This document shows, piece by piece, positions 19,301-26,940 of a stretch of 64,000 nucleotides of DNA (position 1 is its first letter; every line of letters begins with the position of its first letter). The notes beneath the pieces were generated by a model. It made no database searches, had not been told where the DNA came from, and saw nothing but the letters and a program-made list of their open reading frames with translations. The stretch is taken from NCBI RefSeq assembly GCF_010015475.1, contig NZ_SSNI01000004.1:124001-188000 (forward strand). The letters are read 5' to 3'. This DNA comes from Pontibacter pamirensis. GTDB taxonomy: Bacteria > Bacteroidota > Bacteroidia > Cytophagales > Hymenobacteraceae. The position numbers were made by a program, and so were the translations under genes.

Positions 19301-20892
19301 TTAAAGGACCTTTGTCCGCTGGCAAGGTTCACCTCACCATCTGCCTGCAAAACCAGATTGGGGTCGTTCACAGCTACCTGCCCCACAAATGTCTGGTTGC
19401 GGAGCGTGCCGTTTGCTGTAAGATTCTGGTAGTTGTAATCTAACAGCTGCACTTGGTTTATGGTAGCATTCACTTTCAGGATGGCATCCTGCATGGTAAA
19501 GCCCGAACCTTCTAATCGGCCACTCATAGAGATTCTACGAATCTGATCTTCGGCATCTAACAAGCGGCCGATATTGAAACCGTTTGTTGTTACATAACCA
19601 TTGTAGGAGGAGGAACGGGTGTTGTCGTCAATTTTCAGGTTGATGTCGGATTTCAGGTTGCCTAAAGCTGTTCTAAAATCTCCGTTTGCTACAAAGTCGT
19701 TATAAAATCCTAGGAAACGGCCTTCCAGGCTAACTGTGCCTAAACGGGCGGCTACTTCATAAGTGTCCTGTGGTAGAAATTGCCTGATGTCACTGGCATT
19801 GATGGTAGAGGTTTGCAGGCGCAGGTTGGCAAATGTCTCTTCAAAATTGGGCAGACCATCTGCACTGATGCTTCCTACAATATGCGTGTTCTCCCCATAC
19901 TCCAGGTCCACGTTGGTGGCTGAGAAGTTGTTCACTTTCCCCTTTAGCTCAAGCGAGTTAACCAGCAGATTTTCATTGTATTCCTGCAGCTGCGGGGCAA
20001 AAGTGGCGATGTCCTTTGAGTAAATGCGGGTGTCCTGCAGGTTTCCGGTTATGGTTACGCTGTCAATGAAATTACTAAAGTCTCCGATCTCGTTATAGTC
20101 GAAGCGCACATAGTGCTGTAGGTTGCTCTGGTTTAACTGCAGATCCAGATCGTCCCACTCCCAGAAGGTAGGGGCATAGGTCATGCGGGTGTCGAGGTTG
20201 TGCAGCTGCGTGTTTGACCGTGTTTCAATGGCGGTTAAATCTTGAATGCGTACCTGGATAGTATCCTCCAGTTGTATCTGGCTGAATCTGCCGGAAACCT
20301 TATCGAAGGTCATATGAGCATAGTCTATGCCATAATCAGCGCGCGGTTCGTTAAAATCATCATACGTGAAGCGCCCGTTCTTCACGATTAATTCGTTTAA
20401 TGCAAAGTTGAATGGCTCTGATGTTTGCTGCGTTGTGTCTTTAGTGAAAAGATTCCCCAGCGCATTAAAGAATGTGTTCAGGTTTAGCGAGTCAGTTCCT
20501 TCATATACAACTAAGTTAGCTCGTGGCTGCTCTAGCTCCAGTGTATTTATAGTAAGGCTATTCGGGTTGAAAATAGAAAAGGCATCTATGTCCGCTTCGG
20601 CTCTGCCAATGTATAGAAGCTCGTTGTCAAGATAATCCAGTACCCTTACTTTTTCCAGCACCACGTTACTGAAGAAGCTGATATCTACCCGCCCAATAGT
20701 AACTTCATGGTCTACCGTTTCTGAAATATAAGCAGCAACCCGCTGCGCGACTCTTGTCTGAACACCCGGAAAACGAATGGCCACAAAAACAACCGCAAAC
20801 AGCAACAAAAGGAACAGGATAAGGCCTAAAACTATTTTTAGAATAGCTTTTCCTATAACTTTGGGGTAATTTGTTGACTGTTCTTTTTCCAA
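16327..20892 (-). CDS. tamB: TamB-family translocation and assembly module protein (DUF490)
   Basis: A 1521-aa inner-membrane-anchored protein of the TamB/AsmA-like family, thought to span the periplasm and help outer-membrane protein or phospholipid delivery. A single N-terminal helix (about residues 16-37, GLILFLLLLFAVVFVAI) is followed by long beta-rich repeats and a C-terminal TamB domain (about 1030-1470, including GGFEITEGAYNLKLLEG and GTITWNGDPVNGVMDI). The start codon is TTG at 20892: upstream in frame a stop is reached without any ATG, and the next internal Met is beyond the helix. That start is 3 bp from the tsaD ATG on the other strand. Confidence 0.92.
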   Translation of the reverse strand: MEKEQSTNYPKVIGKAILKIVLGLILFLLLLFAVVFVAIRFPGVQTRVAQRVAAYISETVDHEVTIGRVDISFFSNVVLEKVRVLDYLDNELLYIGRAEADIDAFSIFNPNSLTINTLELEQPRANLVVYEGTDSLNLNTFFNALGNLFTKDTTQQTSEPFNFALNELIVKNGRFTYDDFNEPRADYGIDYAHMTFDKVSGRFSQIQLEDTIQVRIQDLTAIETRSNTQLHNLDTRMTYAPTFWEWDDLDLQLNQSNLQHYVRFDYNEIGDFSNFIDSVTITGNLQDTRIYSKDIATFAPQLQEYNENLLVNSLELKGKVNNFSATNVDLEYGENTHIVGSISADGLPNFEETFANLRLQTSTINASDIRQFLPQDTYEVAARLGTVSLEGRFLGFYNDFVANGDFRTALGNLKSDINLKIDDNTRSSSYNGYVTTNGFNIGRLLDAEDQIRRISMSGRLEGSGFTMQDAILKVNATINQVQLLDYNYQNLTANGTLRNQTFVGQVAVNDPNLVLQADGEVNLASGQRSFNMLADLERVDLQALNLSPEPLVISARANLDFQGLSLDTFEGTARFDSAQIAYKENQLALDSVLIQSDIAEGTRSLFLNSDLLALLVTGNFDYTTLTKDLENMIQEYHLNFESDDAATATYYSRKSTDGSNEYALTYNLNLKEANPILDLFLPELEISDNATVEGSFRHGPTVIFEMYADIDTMLYNDYALYGNSIELNTSKLQQNFDVLAAALFTSQRQELPGAGTTEDFFVEGIWNERTIDFSTAIRQPEQNNLAVITGDLNFLQNQIQIVFDQSNITLQQNAWAFVPGNTLYISEGGRQLEFENFALTNQEQVIRAEGAISDDPESRLLLNVENFQLNNLNPLISMQLAGELTAEVVAQDIYNRSLLAADMHVDSFYLDQVYIGNIVGNTNWSNALQRAEVDIGIQRDNKKVLSVTGNYNPQAPEDQLDLLAVMDQANLKLVEPVLNTLLSDLEGTMEGRIRILGSLDYPVLKGSVMVSNGHFTFDYLNTTYRFTDRIYFGPNSISFRNAQLRDIYGNSATVTGGIAHDGFTNMVIDLNARYTNFMVLNTSEAQNELFYGTAFATGTATVLGPVENLDINVNARSEENTRIVLPLDYQTDVARKDFIRFVNKAASDSASVNIETEEQGVNLSGINMNFELDVTDDAYFEIIIDRTTGDVIRGSGNGEIRMTIDTRGEFHMYGGFEITEGAYNLKLLEGLVTKEFAVVPGGTITWNGDPVNGVMDITAHYTQMASLSSLATSTMDNSAMVGRYPVIAVIELTGPLLSPEIDLDLSFDEVPQNILAQPELLGTVNAIKNDPSELNRQVFSLLVLQRLSPTGALAFDGGVGAGAVGGSLGSLLSGQLNNLLSTIDSNLQIDIGLDGIGQSQLASLQLRLSYSFFNGRLRLTNETGIGGVRDEAGGGSTAYIGDWTLDYYISQSGELRARLEYSTTPDITGRIRKSQSVSVLHTKRFNSLSELFGSNRRERRLREQEMERDRIILDSDPRLEL
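20856..20863 (+). promoter_or_regulatory. putative tsaD -7 element inside tamB
   Basis: TAACTTTG matches TAnnTTTG exactly and lies 33 bp upstream of the tsaD ATG, within the first codons of tamB on the opposite strand. The -33 box is only T-rich. Confidence 0.45.
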
Positions 20893-20895
20893 AAG

Positions 20896-21903
20896 ATGCT
20901 TGAACCTATAATTTTAGCAATAGAATCTTCCTGCGATGAGACTTCCGCAGCGGTAATACGCGGAGGAAAGGTGCTCTCAAACATAGTTGCCACACAAGCC
21001 GTGCATGAGCTATATGGCGGTGTAGTTCCGGAGTTAGCCTCAAGAGCTCACCAGCAAAACATTATACCAGTCGTTACACAGGCTTTGCGTACGGCAAATG
21101 TAACAAAAAGTGACCTAAATGCAGTTGCCTTTACCCGTGGCCCCGGACTTCTGGGGGCGCTGCTGGTTGGCTGCTCATTTGCCAAATCTTTTGCGCTGGG
21201 GCTCAATATTCCGCTAATAGAGGTAAACCACATGCAGGCGCACATCCTGGCGCACTTCATCGATGAACCTACACCGCAATTTCCGTTCCTGTGTTTAACC
21301 GTGAGCGGTGGCCATACGCAAATAGTGCTTGTAAAAAACCACCTGGACATGGAAATCATCGGTCAGACGACAGATGATGCCGTAGGAGAGGCCTTTGACA
21401 AAACAGCCAAAATGTTGGGTTTGCCCTACCCGGGAGGACCGATGCTGGATAAAACCGCTGCCAGAGGCAATCCGGATGCCTTTTCTTTCCCGGTAGGCAA
21501 TATGCCTGGCTACAACTATTCTTTCAGCGGCATCAAAACAGCAGTGCTCTACTTCCTGCGCGATAAAACGAAGGAGCAACCTGATTTCGTGCAGGAAAAC
21601 CTGGCGGATATTTGTGCCAGCGTGCAGAAGACGCTTATCAAGACGCTGCTAAAGAAGGTAGTACAGGCTACCAAAGACCTAGGTATAAAAGAGGTTGCTA
21701 TTGCTGGTGGTGTATCGGCAAACTCTGGTTTGCGCCAAACGCTGCAGGACTATGCCAAAAAGTATAACTGGAATGTGTATATACCAGCCTTTCAGTATTG
21801 CACTGATAATGCAGGTATGATAGCAATGGCAGCTCATTTTCAATACCTTAAAGAAGATTTTGCCACGCAATACGTGAGCCCTGAGCCAAGACTGAAAATC
21901 TGA
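20896..21903 (+). CDS. tsaD: tRNA N6-threonylcarbamoyladenosine synthase subunit TsaD
   Basis: A 335-aa TsaD of standard length. It transfers the threonylcarbamoyl group to A37 of ANN-decoding tRNAs, with TsaB and TsaE (not in this window). The ASKHA fold motifs are present: AIESSCDETSAAV at the start, metal-binding His112 and His116 in NHMQAH, SGGHTQIV, and AIAGGVSANSGLR near residue 272. It is divergent from tamB with only 3 bp between start codons. The two genes are neighbours in many Bacteroidota. Confidence 0.97.
   Translation: MLEPIILAIESSCDETSAAVIRGGKVLSNIVATQAVHELYGGVVPELASRAHQQNIIPVVTQALRTANVTKSDLNAVAFTRGPGLLGALLVGCSFAKSFALGLNIPLIEVNHMQAHILAHFIDEPTPQFPFLCLTVSGGHTQIVLVKNHLDMEIIGQTTDDAVGEAFDKTAKMLGLPYPGGPMLDKTAARGNPDAFSFPVGNMPGYNYSFSGIKTAVLYFLRDKTKEQPDFVQENLADICASVQKTLIKTLLKKVVQATKDLGIKEVAIAGGVSANSGLRQTLQDYAKKYNWNVYIPAFQYCTDNAGMIAMAAHFQYLKEDFATQYVSPEPRLKI
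20978..20985 (-). promoter_or_regulatory. putative tamB -7 element inside tsaD
   Basis: On the minus strand this reads TATGTTTG, an exact TAnnTTTG match, 85 bp upstream of the TTG start of tamB and inside tsaD codons. If used, the tamB and tsaD 5' ends would overlap by about 100 nt. No clear -33 box. Confidence 0.35.
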
Positions 21904-22030
21904 ACAGAATTCAAAGTATAAAAGGATTGGCAGGGTTTAAGATTCGTATGATAAAGTAACTTTAAATGTGTTCAGACAGAACAAAGAACAACGGGCCGGA
22001 TTAAATGGCTACCAAGATAAGATTAAATAA

Positions 22031-22498
22031 ATGGCGAAAGATAAAGAGCGAATAAAGAAGCACGTTAACATTGTTAATCGAAAGGCTTCCTTCGAATATC
22101 AGTTTATCGAGAAGTATACTGCCGGTGTTATGCTGATGGGAACTGAAATCAAATCGATTCGGGAAGGCAAGGTAAACATGGGAGAGGGGTATTGCGTTTT
22201 TCAGCGAGGCGAGTTGTGGCTGCACAACGTGCATATCTCTACCTACACGGAAGGAACACACTATAACCATGAACCCACCCGCGCACGCAAGTTGTTGCTC
22301 AACAAGAGAGAGTTGCGCAAACTGGAGAGCGGGGCACAGGAGCAAGGAGTTACTATTATACCTGTTCGCGTGTTTATCAGCGATCGCGGCTTTGCTAAAG
22401 TAGAGATAGCACTTGCACGTGGTAAGAAGCTGTACGACAAGCGGCAGGATATCAAGGAGAAAGACGTAAAACGCGAAATGGCCCGAAGCGGATATTAG
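22031..22498 (+). CDS. smpB: SsrA-binding protein SmpB
   Basis: A 155-aa SmpB that binds tmRNA and brings it to stalled ribosomes for trans-translation. It has NRKASFEYQFIEKYTAGVML and GTEIKSIREGKVNMGEGY at the N-terminus, LHNVHISTYTEGTHYNHEP in the middle, and the basic C-terminal tail KLYDKRQDIKEKD, which enters the empty mRNA channel. Start ATG at 22031, 127 bp after tsaD. The ssrA gene itself is not seen in the window. Confidence 0.97.
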   Translation: MAKDKERIKKHVNIVNRKASFEYQFIEKYTAGVMLMGTEIKSIREGKVNMGEGYCVFQRGELWLHNVHISTYTEGTHYNHEPTRARKLLLNKRELRKLESGAQEQGVTIIPVRVFISDRGFAKVEIALARGKKLYDKRQDIKEKDVKREMARSGY

Positions 22499-22516
22499 GC
22501 GCTGGCGCGCAGTTTT

Positions 22517-22660
22517 GAATTACGAATGCTGAATTATGAATGGGTTCAGGAGGTGTAGTTCTTAGGCGTATCTTATTTGTTTACTATTACAAGCTTTAAC
22601 TTATAAAAACCGCTTAACCAGTCCAGCTAACAGCCATTCATAATTTCTAATTTATAATTC
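22517..22660. repeat. imperfect inverted AATTATGAAT-type repeat
   Basis: Two 27-nt arms (22517-22543 and 22634-22660) in the smpB-NlpC gap are imperfect reverse complements: the outer ends (GAATTA / TAATTC type) and the inner ATTATGAATGG / CCATTCATAAT match exactly and the middle drifts. They enclose about 90 bp with no reading frame. Confidence 0.6.
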
Positions 22661-22666
22661 AAAAAA

Positions 22667-23443
22667 GTGGAACACGGAATTTGCATGCTGAGTCTGGTGC
22701 CGATGCGTGCCGAGACATCTGACAGAGCAGAGCTGGTAACGCAGCTTATTTTTGGCGAATGCTATGAGGTAGTAAACACCGATGGAAACTGGCTGCAGCT
22801 ACAGCTGGCCACCGACGGCTACCGGGGCTGGATTGATTTCAAGCAACATACTGCCGTTACACCTGAATACTTCGACGAGTGGAAGACTACATCTCACGCC
22901 AGAGCGCTGGATCTGGTGCAGTTGATTCATATTAAGTCAACTCAAATTCCAATAGGTGTTGGCAGCTACCTGCCTTTCTATGATGATAGCAGTATACGAG
23001 TAAATGAGGAACGTTATACCTATGCCGGCCGTGCCTCTACTAATGATGAAAAGTTAACACAAGTACAACTTGCAGCAGTAGCATCTAACTTTCTAAAATT
23101 CCCATACTTATGGGGTGGGAAATCTGTGTTTGGTATAGATTGCTCCGGGTTCACGCAGCAGGTGTTTGGCATCTGCGGCTATCAGTTGCCCCGTGACGCT
23201 TACCAGCAGGTGACACATGGACAGGAGGTGCATTTTGTGGAGCAGACGCAGCCTGGCGACCTAGCATTTTTTTCTAATACTGAAGGCCGCATCACACATG
23301 TAGGCATGATGCTGGAGGGGCAGAGAATCATGCACGCACACGGAGAAGTGCGTATTGATACCCTCGATCATACTGGTATCTACAATCAGGATCTTAAGCG
23401 ATATACGCATCAATTGCGCATCATTAAAAGAATATTACTTTAA
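22667..23443 (+). CDS. C40 family peptidase (SH3 + NlpC/P60)
   Basis: A 258-aa predicted gamma-D-glutamyl-diaminopimelate peptidase. The N-terminal SH3b-like domain (about 1-60, LVPMRAETSDRAELVTQL) is followed by the NlpC/P60 catalytic domain with Cys159 in GIDCSGF, His211 in THVGMM and a third polar residue at His223/His225 in HAHGE. The start is GTG at 22667: beginning at the next Met (22685) would cut the first SH3 strand. No signal peptide is seen, so export is unclear; it may recycle murein peptides in the cytoplasm (inference). Confidence 0.9.
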   Translation: MEHGICMLSLVPMRAETSDRAELVTQLIFGECYEVVNTDGNWLQLQLATDGYRGWIDFKQHTAVTPEYFDEWKTTSHARALDLVQLIHIKSTQIPIGVGSYLPFYDDSSIRVNEERYTYAGRASTNDEKLTQVQLAAVASNFLKFPYLWGGKSVFGIDCSGFTQQVFGICGYQLPRDAYQQVTHGQEVHFVEQTQPGDLAFFSNTEGRITHVGMMLEGQRIMHAHGEVRIDTLDHTGIYNQDLKRYTHQLRIIKRILL

Positions 23444-23526
23444 AATGCTTTCATTTTTTGTAAAGCTAGCCAATTATTAGGTAAATTATGCCGTACAAGT
23501 TGAGCATAAGCTCTTTAAGTGCGGCC

Positions 23527-24057
23527 ATGAAAGACAAAGTACTCATCCTTAACCAGGACTTCAGCGCCATTGCCATCTGCTCTGTGCAGCGGGCATTCCT
23601 GCTCGTATACCTTGAAAAAGCCGAAATGATTTCTAAGGCGGAAGGTCATTTTCTACACACCGTCAGTACTGTCTATCCCATTCCCTCTGTTATCCGCTTG
23701 CAGCGTTATGTGCGTGTGCCATACTATGGCATTGCCCTGAGCCGCCACAACGTGATGCGCCGCGACAACTACAACTGCCAGTACTGCGGCACAGCCAAAA
23801 ACCTGACACTGGATCACCTGCTGCCCCGTTCAAGAGGGGGAGAAACAGCATGGCAGAACCTGGTGACCGCCTGTTCGCGTTGCAACTCCCGTAAAGGTAA
23901 CCGTACACCGGAAGAAGCAGGGCTAAAACTTAAAACCCAACCCAAAAGGCCTTCTCTTCTTAATTTTCTGCAACTACACCTGACTCAATCAAACCAGGAT
24001 TGGAGCACATACCTTGGTATGAAAGAAGAATCAATGCGATCCACTGATGCTTCCTGA
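23527..24057 (+). CDS. HNH endonuclease family protein
   Basis: About 176 aa from ATG 23527 (MKDKVLILNQDFSAI); an in-frame ATG at 23488 would add 13 residues. The C-terminal half is an HNH fold with zinc-binding cysteines (CQYCG and CSRCNSRKG) and the catalytic block LTLDHLLPRSRGGETAWQNL (His in DH, Asn in QNL). The N-terminal half is a conserved domain typical of Bacteroidota/Cyanobacteria HNH proteins. No methyltransferase or phage gene is nearby, so this is not evidently restriction. Cellular role unknown; DNA repair or intrinsic nuclease activity are possibilities. Confidence 0.88.
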   Translation: MKDKVLILNQDFSAIAICSVQRAFLLVYLEKAEMISKAEGHFLHTVSTVYPIPSVIRLQRYVRVPYYGIALSRHNVMRRDNYNCQYCGTAKNLTLDHLLPRSRGGETAWQNLVTACSRCNSRKGNRTPEEAGLKLKTQPKRPSLLNFLQLHLTQSNQDWSTYLGMKEESMRSTDAS

Positions 24058-24383
24058 TTCCTAAATTGCCTGTTCTTTATATAATTGTAGAATGTAATTG
24101 TAGAAATTTTTCATCCTGTACGATTTTGTTTCAGCCGTTATTTCTCTGGCGCAGCACAGACTATAGCTACTCTATAGTGTTCAGTATCTGAAGGTCCTGC
24201 TGCGGGTATCTCACTGTTAGATCGCTGCAAACACAGGGGAGGAGCTATAGCTATAAGCTATTCACGGCGACCATATTACACACTATTCCTGCACTTAGCA
24301 ATCAGTTAGGTTACACACGCTAAAAACCTCACCAAAATCTGGTAACAATATGGAACGATATAGTAATTATCATGTTTATTTAT

Positions 24384-24391
24384 TACTTTTG
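24384..24391 (+). promoter_or_regulatory. putative rpsA -7 element
   Basis: TACTTTTG matches TAnnTTTG. The predicted transcript start is near 24398, giving a leader of about 100 nt. No clear TTTG at the -33 spacing. Confidence 0.45.
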
Positions 24392-24394
24392 CAG

Positions 24395-24431
24395 TTCATT
24401 CAAATGAATGGACCTCAGGTTTATACCTGGG
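24395..24431 (+). promoter_or_regulatory. tandem hairpins in the rpsA leader
   Basis: A palindrome CATTC-AAAT-GAATG (24397-24410) is followed directly by a 7-bp stem with a TTAT loop (24414-24420 with 24425-24431). They lie at or just after the predicted transcript start and could be an operator or a translational control element for S1. Confidence 0.4.
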
Positions 24432-24500
24432 AGATGTTAAACTAAACCAAATCAGCAGATTGCTCTATGCTGATGGCTACTTCAGGGCACTACAAATAAT

Positions 24501-26396
24501 ATGAGTAATTCTCCAGACAATTTTGATTGGGACAAGATTGAGTCCCAAGGTTTCGGCTCAGGTTACAGCAAATCTGAGAAAGCCGAAATGGAACAAATGT
24601 ATGACGACACCCTGACTACCGTACAGGAGCAGGAGGTTGTTAAAGGAATCGTGGTAGGTATCACTGATCGTGACGTGATCCTGAACATTGGTTTCAAATC
24701 TGATGGCTTGGTTCCAGTTTCAGAATTCAGGGACCTTCCTGACCTGAAAGTAGGTGACGAGGTAGAAGTATTTATCGAAGACCAGGAAGATCCAAACGGT
24801 CAGCTTATCTTGTCCCGCAAGAAAGCAAAAATCGTTAGCGCCTGGGCTCGTATCTACGACGCGCTTGAGAATGACAACATTCTGGACGGTGTTGTGAAGA
24901 GAAGAACAAAAGGTGGTCTTATCATGGACATCCATGGTGTGGAAGCTTTCTTGCCAGGTTCTCAGATTGACGTGAAGCCAATCCGTGACTTCGACGTGTT
25001 TGTAGGCAAGAAAATGGAAGTGAAAGTTGTGAAAATCAACGCCGCTTTCGACAACGTGGTTGTATCGCATAAAGTACTTATCGAGAAAGACCTGGAACTG
25101 CAGCGTGCCGCCATCCTGAACAACCTTGAAAAAGGTCAGGTACTGGAAGGTATCATCAAGAACATGACAAACTTCGGTGTGTTCATCGACCTTGGTGGTG
25201 TTGACGGTTTGCTTCACATCACAGATATTTCATGGGGACGTATCAACCACCCGGAAGAAGTACTAAACCTTGATCAGAAAGTAAATGTTGTAGTTCTTGA
25301 CTTTGATGAAGACAAGAAGCGTATCTCCCTTGGTATGAAGCAGCTTACGCCGCACCCATGGGATGCTCTTCCTGCTGAAATCGAGGTTGGCTCCAAAGTA
25401 GAAGGCAAGATTGTAAACGTAGCTGATTACGGTGCATTCCTTGAACTGATGCCAGGCGTGGAAGGACTAATTCACGTGTCTGAAATGTCCTGGTCACAGC
25501 ACCTGCGTAACCCACAAGACTTTATAAAGCAAGGCGACGTGGTTCAGGCAGTTGTATTGACGTTGGACAGACAAGAGCGTAAAATGTCATTAGGTATCAA
25601 GCAGCTTACCGAAGACCCTTGGACAAAAGAAGATGTGATTACGAAATATGCAGTTGGCACCAAGCACACTGGTATCGTTCGTAACCTGACTAATTTCGGT
25701 CTGTTCCTGGAGCTTGAAGAAGGTGTAGATGGCCTGGTTCACGTATCTGACCTGAGCTGGACAAAGAAAATCAAGCACCCATCGGAGTTTGTGAAAGTTG
25801 GTGAGAACCTGGATGTAGTTGTTCTGGAACTTGATGTTCCTAACAGAAGACTTGCCCTGGGCCATAAGCAACTGGAGGAGAACCCTTGGGATACGTTTGA
25901 GTCTGTATTCAACATCGGTTCTGTACACAGAGCTACTGTACTTGAGAAATCAGACAGAGGCGCTACATTAGAGTTGCCATACGGTATCGAAGGTTTCGCT
26001 TTCCCGAAAGGTTTGACTAAAGAAGACGGTTCTACTGTTGAAGCAGGTGAGAGCCTTGACTTCAGAGTAACTGAATTCTCTAAGGAAGACCGTAAAATCA
26101 TTCTTTCTCACACTGCCTCTCACTCAGAGGTGGATGCTGCGAGAACTGCCAGAGCTACGAAGAAAGCTACTCCTGGTGCAGCTCCTGCCGGAGAGAAGAA
26201 AGCTGCTGCTCCAAAAGCAAAGGTTGATGTAGACAAGTCAACACTTGGTGACCTGGATGCACTTTCTGCTTTGAAGAACCAGATGCTGGAGAATGAAAAA
26301 GAAGCTGGTGTTAAGAAATTAGAAGCTGCTGCTGCTAAGAAGTCTGGTGAGACAGAAGGCAACGAGGAAGCTGCTGATGATGAGACGAATGCTTAA
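24501..26396 (+). CDS. rpsA: 30S ribosomal protein S1
   Basis: A 631-aa S1 with six S1/OB-fold repeats at about residues 44-108, 126-190, 212-282, 298-370, 386-456 and 472-541. Repeats 3-5 are the best conserved (NFGVFIDLGGVDGLLHITDISW, here cited in part). The N-terminus lacks a cytidylate-kinase fusion. The last 85 residues are an Ala/Lys/Glu-rich tail, common in this phylum. It binds mRNA on the small subunit. Monocistronic: its own leader upstream and a strong terminator 25 bp after the stop. Confidence 0.96.
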   Translation: MSNSPDNFDWDKIESQGFGSGYSKSEKAEMEQMYDDTLTTVQEQEVVKGIVVGITDRDVILNIGFKSDGLVPVSEFRDLPDLKVGDEVEVFIEDQEDPNGQLILSRKKAKIVSAWARIYDALENDNILDGVVKRRTKGGLIMDIHGVEAFLPGSQIDVKPIRDFDVFVGKKMEVKVVKINAAFDNVVVSHKVLIEKDLELQRAAILNNLEKGQVLEGIIKNMTNFGVFIDLGGVDGLLHITDISWGRINHPEEVLNLDQKVNVVVLDFDEDKKRISLGMKQLTPHPWDALPAEIEVGSKVEGKIVNVADYGAFLELMPGVEGLIHVSEMSWSQHLRNPQDFIKQGDVVQAVVLTLDRQERKMSLGIKQLTEDPWTKEDVITKYAVGTKHTGIVRNLTNFGLFLELEEGVDGLVHVSDLSWTKKIKHPSEFVKVGENLDVVVLELDVPNRRLALGHKQLEENPWDTFESVFNIGSVHRATVLEKSDRGATLELPYGIEGFAFPKGLTKEDGSTVEAGESLDFRVTEFSKEDRKIILSHTASHSEVDAARTARATKKATPGAAPAGEKKAAAPKAKVDVDKSTLGDLDALSALKNQMLENEKEAGVKKLEAAAAKKSGETEGNEEAADDETNA

Positions 26397-26419
26397 GATT
26401 TAATAACATTCATTGATAG

Positions 26420-26449
26420 AAAAGCCCCGGTTTACCCGGGGCTTTTTTG
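26420..26449 (+). terminator. rpsA intrinsic terminator
   Basis: An 11-bp stem with a GCCCCGG core (26420-26430 with 26436-26446), a TTTAC loop and a T-rich tail. Classic Rho-independent form. Confidence 0.9.
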
Positions 26450-26478
26450 TTTTTATAACTAAAAAAGTACCGACGGAG

Positions 26479-26509
26479 TTTGACAAGTATGTTTTTCTAT
26501 GTATGTTTG
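26479..26509 (+). promoter_or_regulatory. tRNA-Cys promoter
   Basis: TTTG at 26479-26482, a 19-bp spacer, then TATGTTTG at 26502-26509. This is a full match to the Bacteroidota -33/-7 consensus at the expected spacing and the best promoter in the window. The transcript would begin about 12 nt before the tRNA. Confidence 0.8.
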
Positions 26510-26528
26510 CACTCCCATTCACCAACAC

Positions 26529-26599
26529 GGTAACGTGGCCGAGTGGCTAGGCTCAGCTCTGCAAAAGCTGCTACAGCGGTTCGAATCCGCTCGTTACCT
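26529..26599 (+). tRNA. tRNA-Cys (GCA)
   Basis: A 71-nt cloverleaf: acceptor GGTAACG/CGTTACC (7 bp), D-arm GCC/GGC, anticodon stem CAGCT/AGCTG with loop CTGCAAA (anticodon GCA), 4-nt variable loop and T-arm AGCGG/CCGCT around TTCGAAT. Discriminator T73 is the cysteine identity base. CCA is not encoded. Confidence 0.96.
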
Positions 26600-26940
26600 C
26601 AAAACCCTGCTATTGCATAGCAGGGTTTTTTGTTTTCTATCCTTTTGCTTTTTTATCTAACATCCTATATAGTTGCGTTCATTTATGCCACGCAAACATA
26701 ATTTCAATGCTATTTAATCTTTTGGCACTTACTCCCGTACTCAACTTTTAAATGACCTACGGCAAAAATTAGTTATTATTCTGGTCAATTGTAGCTGAGA
26801 AACATCATTCCTTCTGGATTGCTGGTACAGATTTGTACAGCTTTAGATGTATATAACTGAGTTCAGCGAACAAAGAAGCAAGTGCTTAATCTGCCATGGT
26901 TTAAACTTATACATGTTACGCTCACCCAGCCATACAACTC
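26600..26940 (+). other. intergenic region upstream of cphA
   Basis: Begins with the tRNA terminator at 26601-26634. The remaining ~300 bp is AT-rich with no frame, tRNA or convincing TAnnTTTG box. Confidence 0.6.
26601..26634 (+). terminator. tRNA-Cys terminator
   Basis: A 13-bp perfect stem (26601-26613 with 26617-26629), 3-nt loop and T-rich tail, starting two bases after the tRNA. Confidence 0.9.

Larger units (their letters stand above)
24058..24500 (+). other. 443-bp intergenic region and rpsA leader
   Basis: No supportable reading frame. It holds an 11-bp direct repeat TAATTGTAGAA (24082-24092, 24095-24105), a candidate promoter at 24384-24391 and two small hairpins just before rpsA. 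The stretch 24106-24380 shows nothing recognisable. Confidence 0.6.

Noticed and set aside
24082-24105. 11-bp direct repeat TAATTGTAGAA x2
   Set aside because: Only two copies in AT-rich sequence; likely a chance or slippage event.
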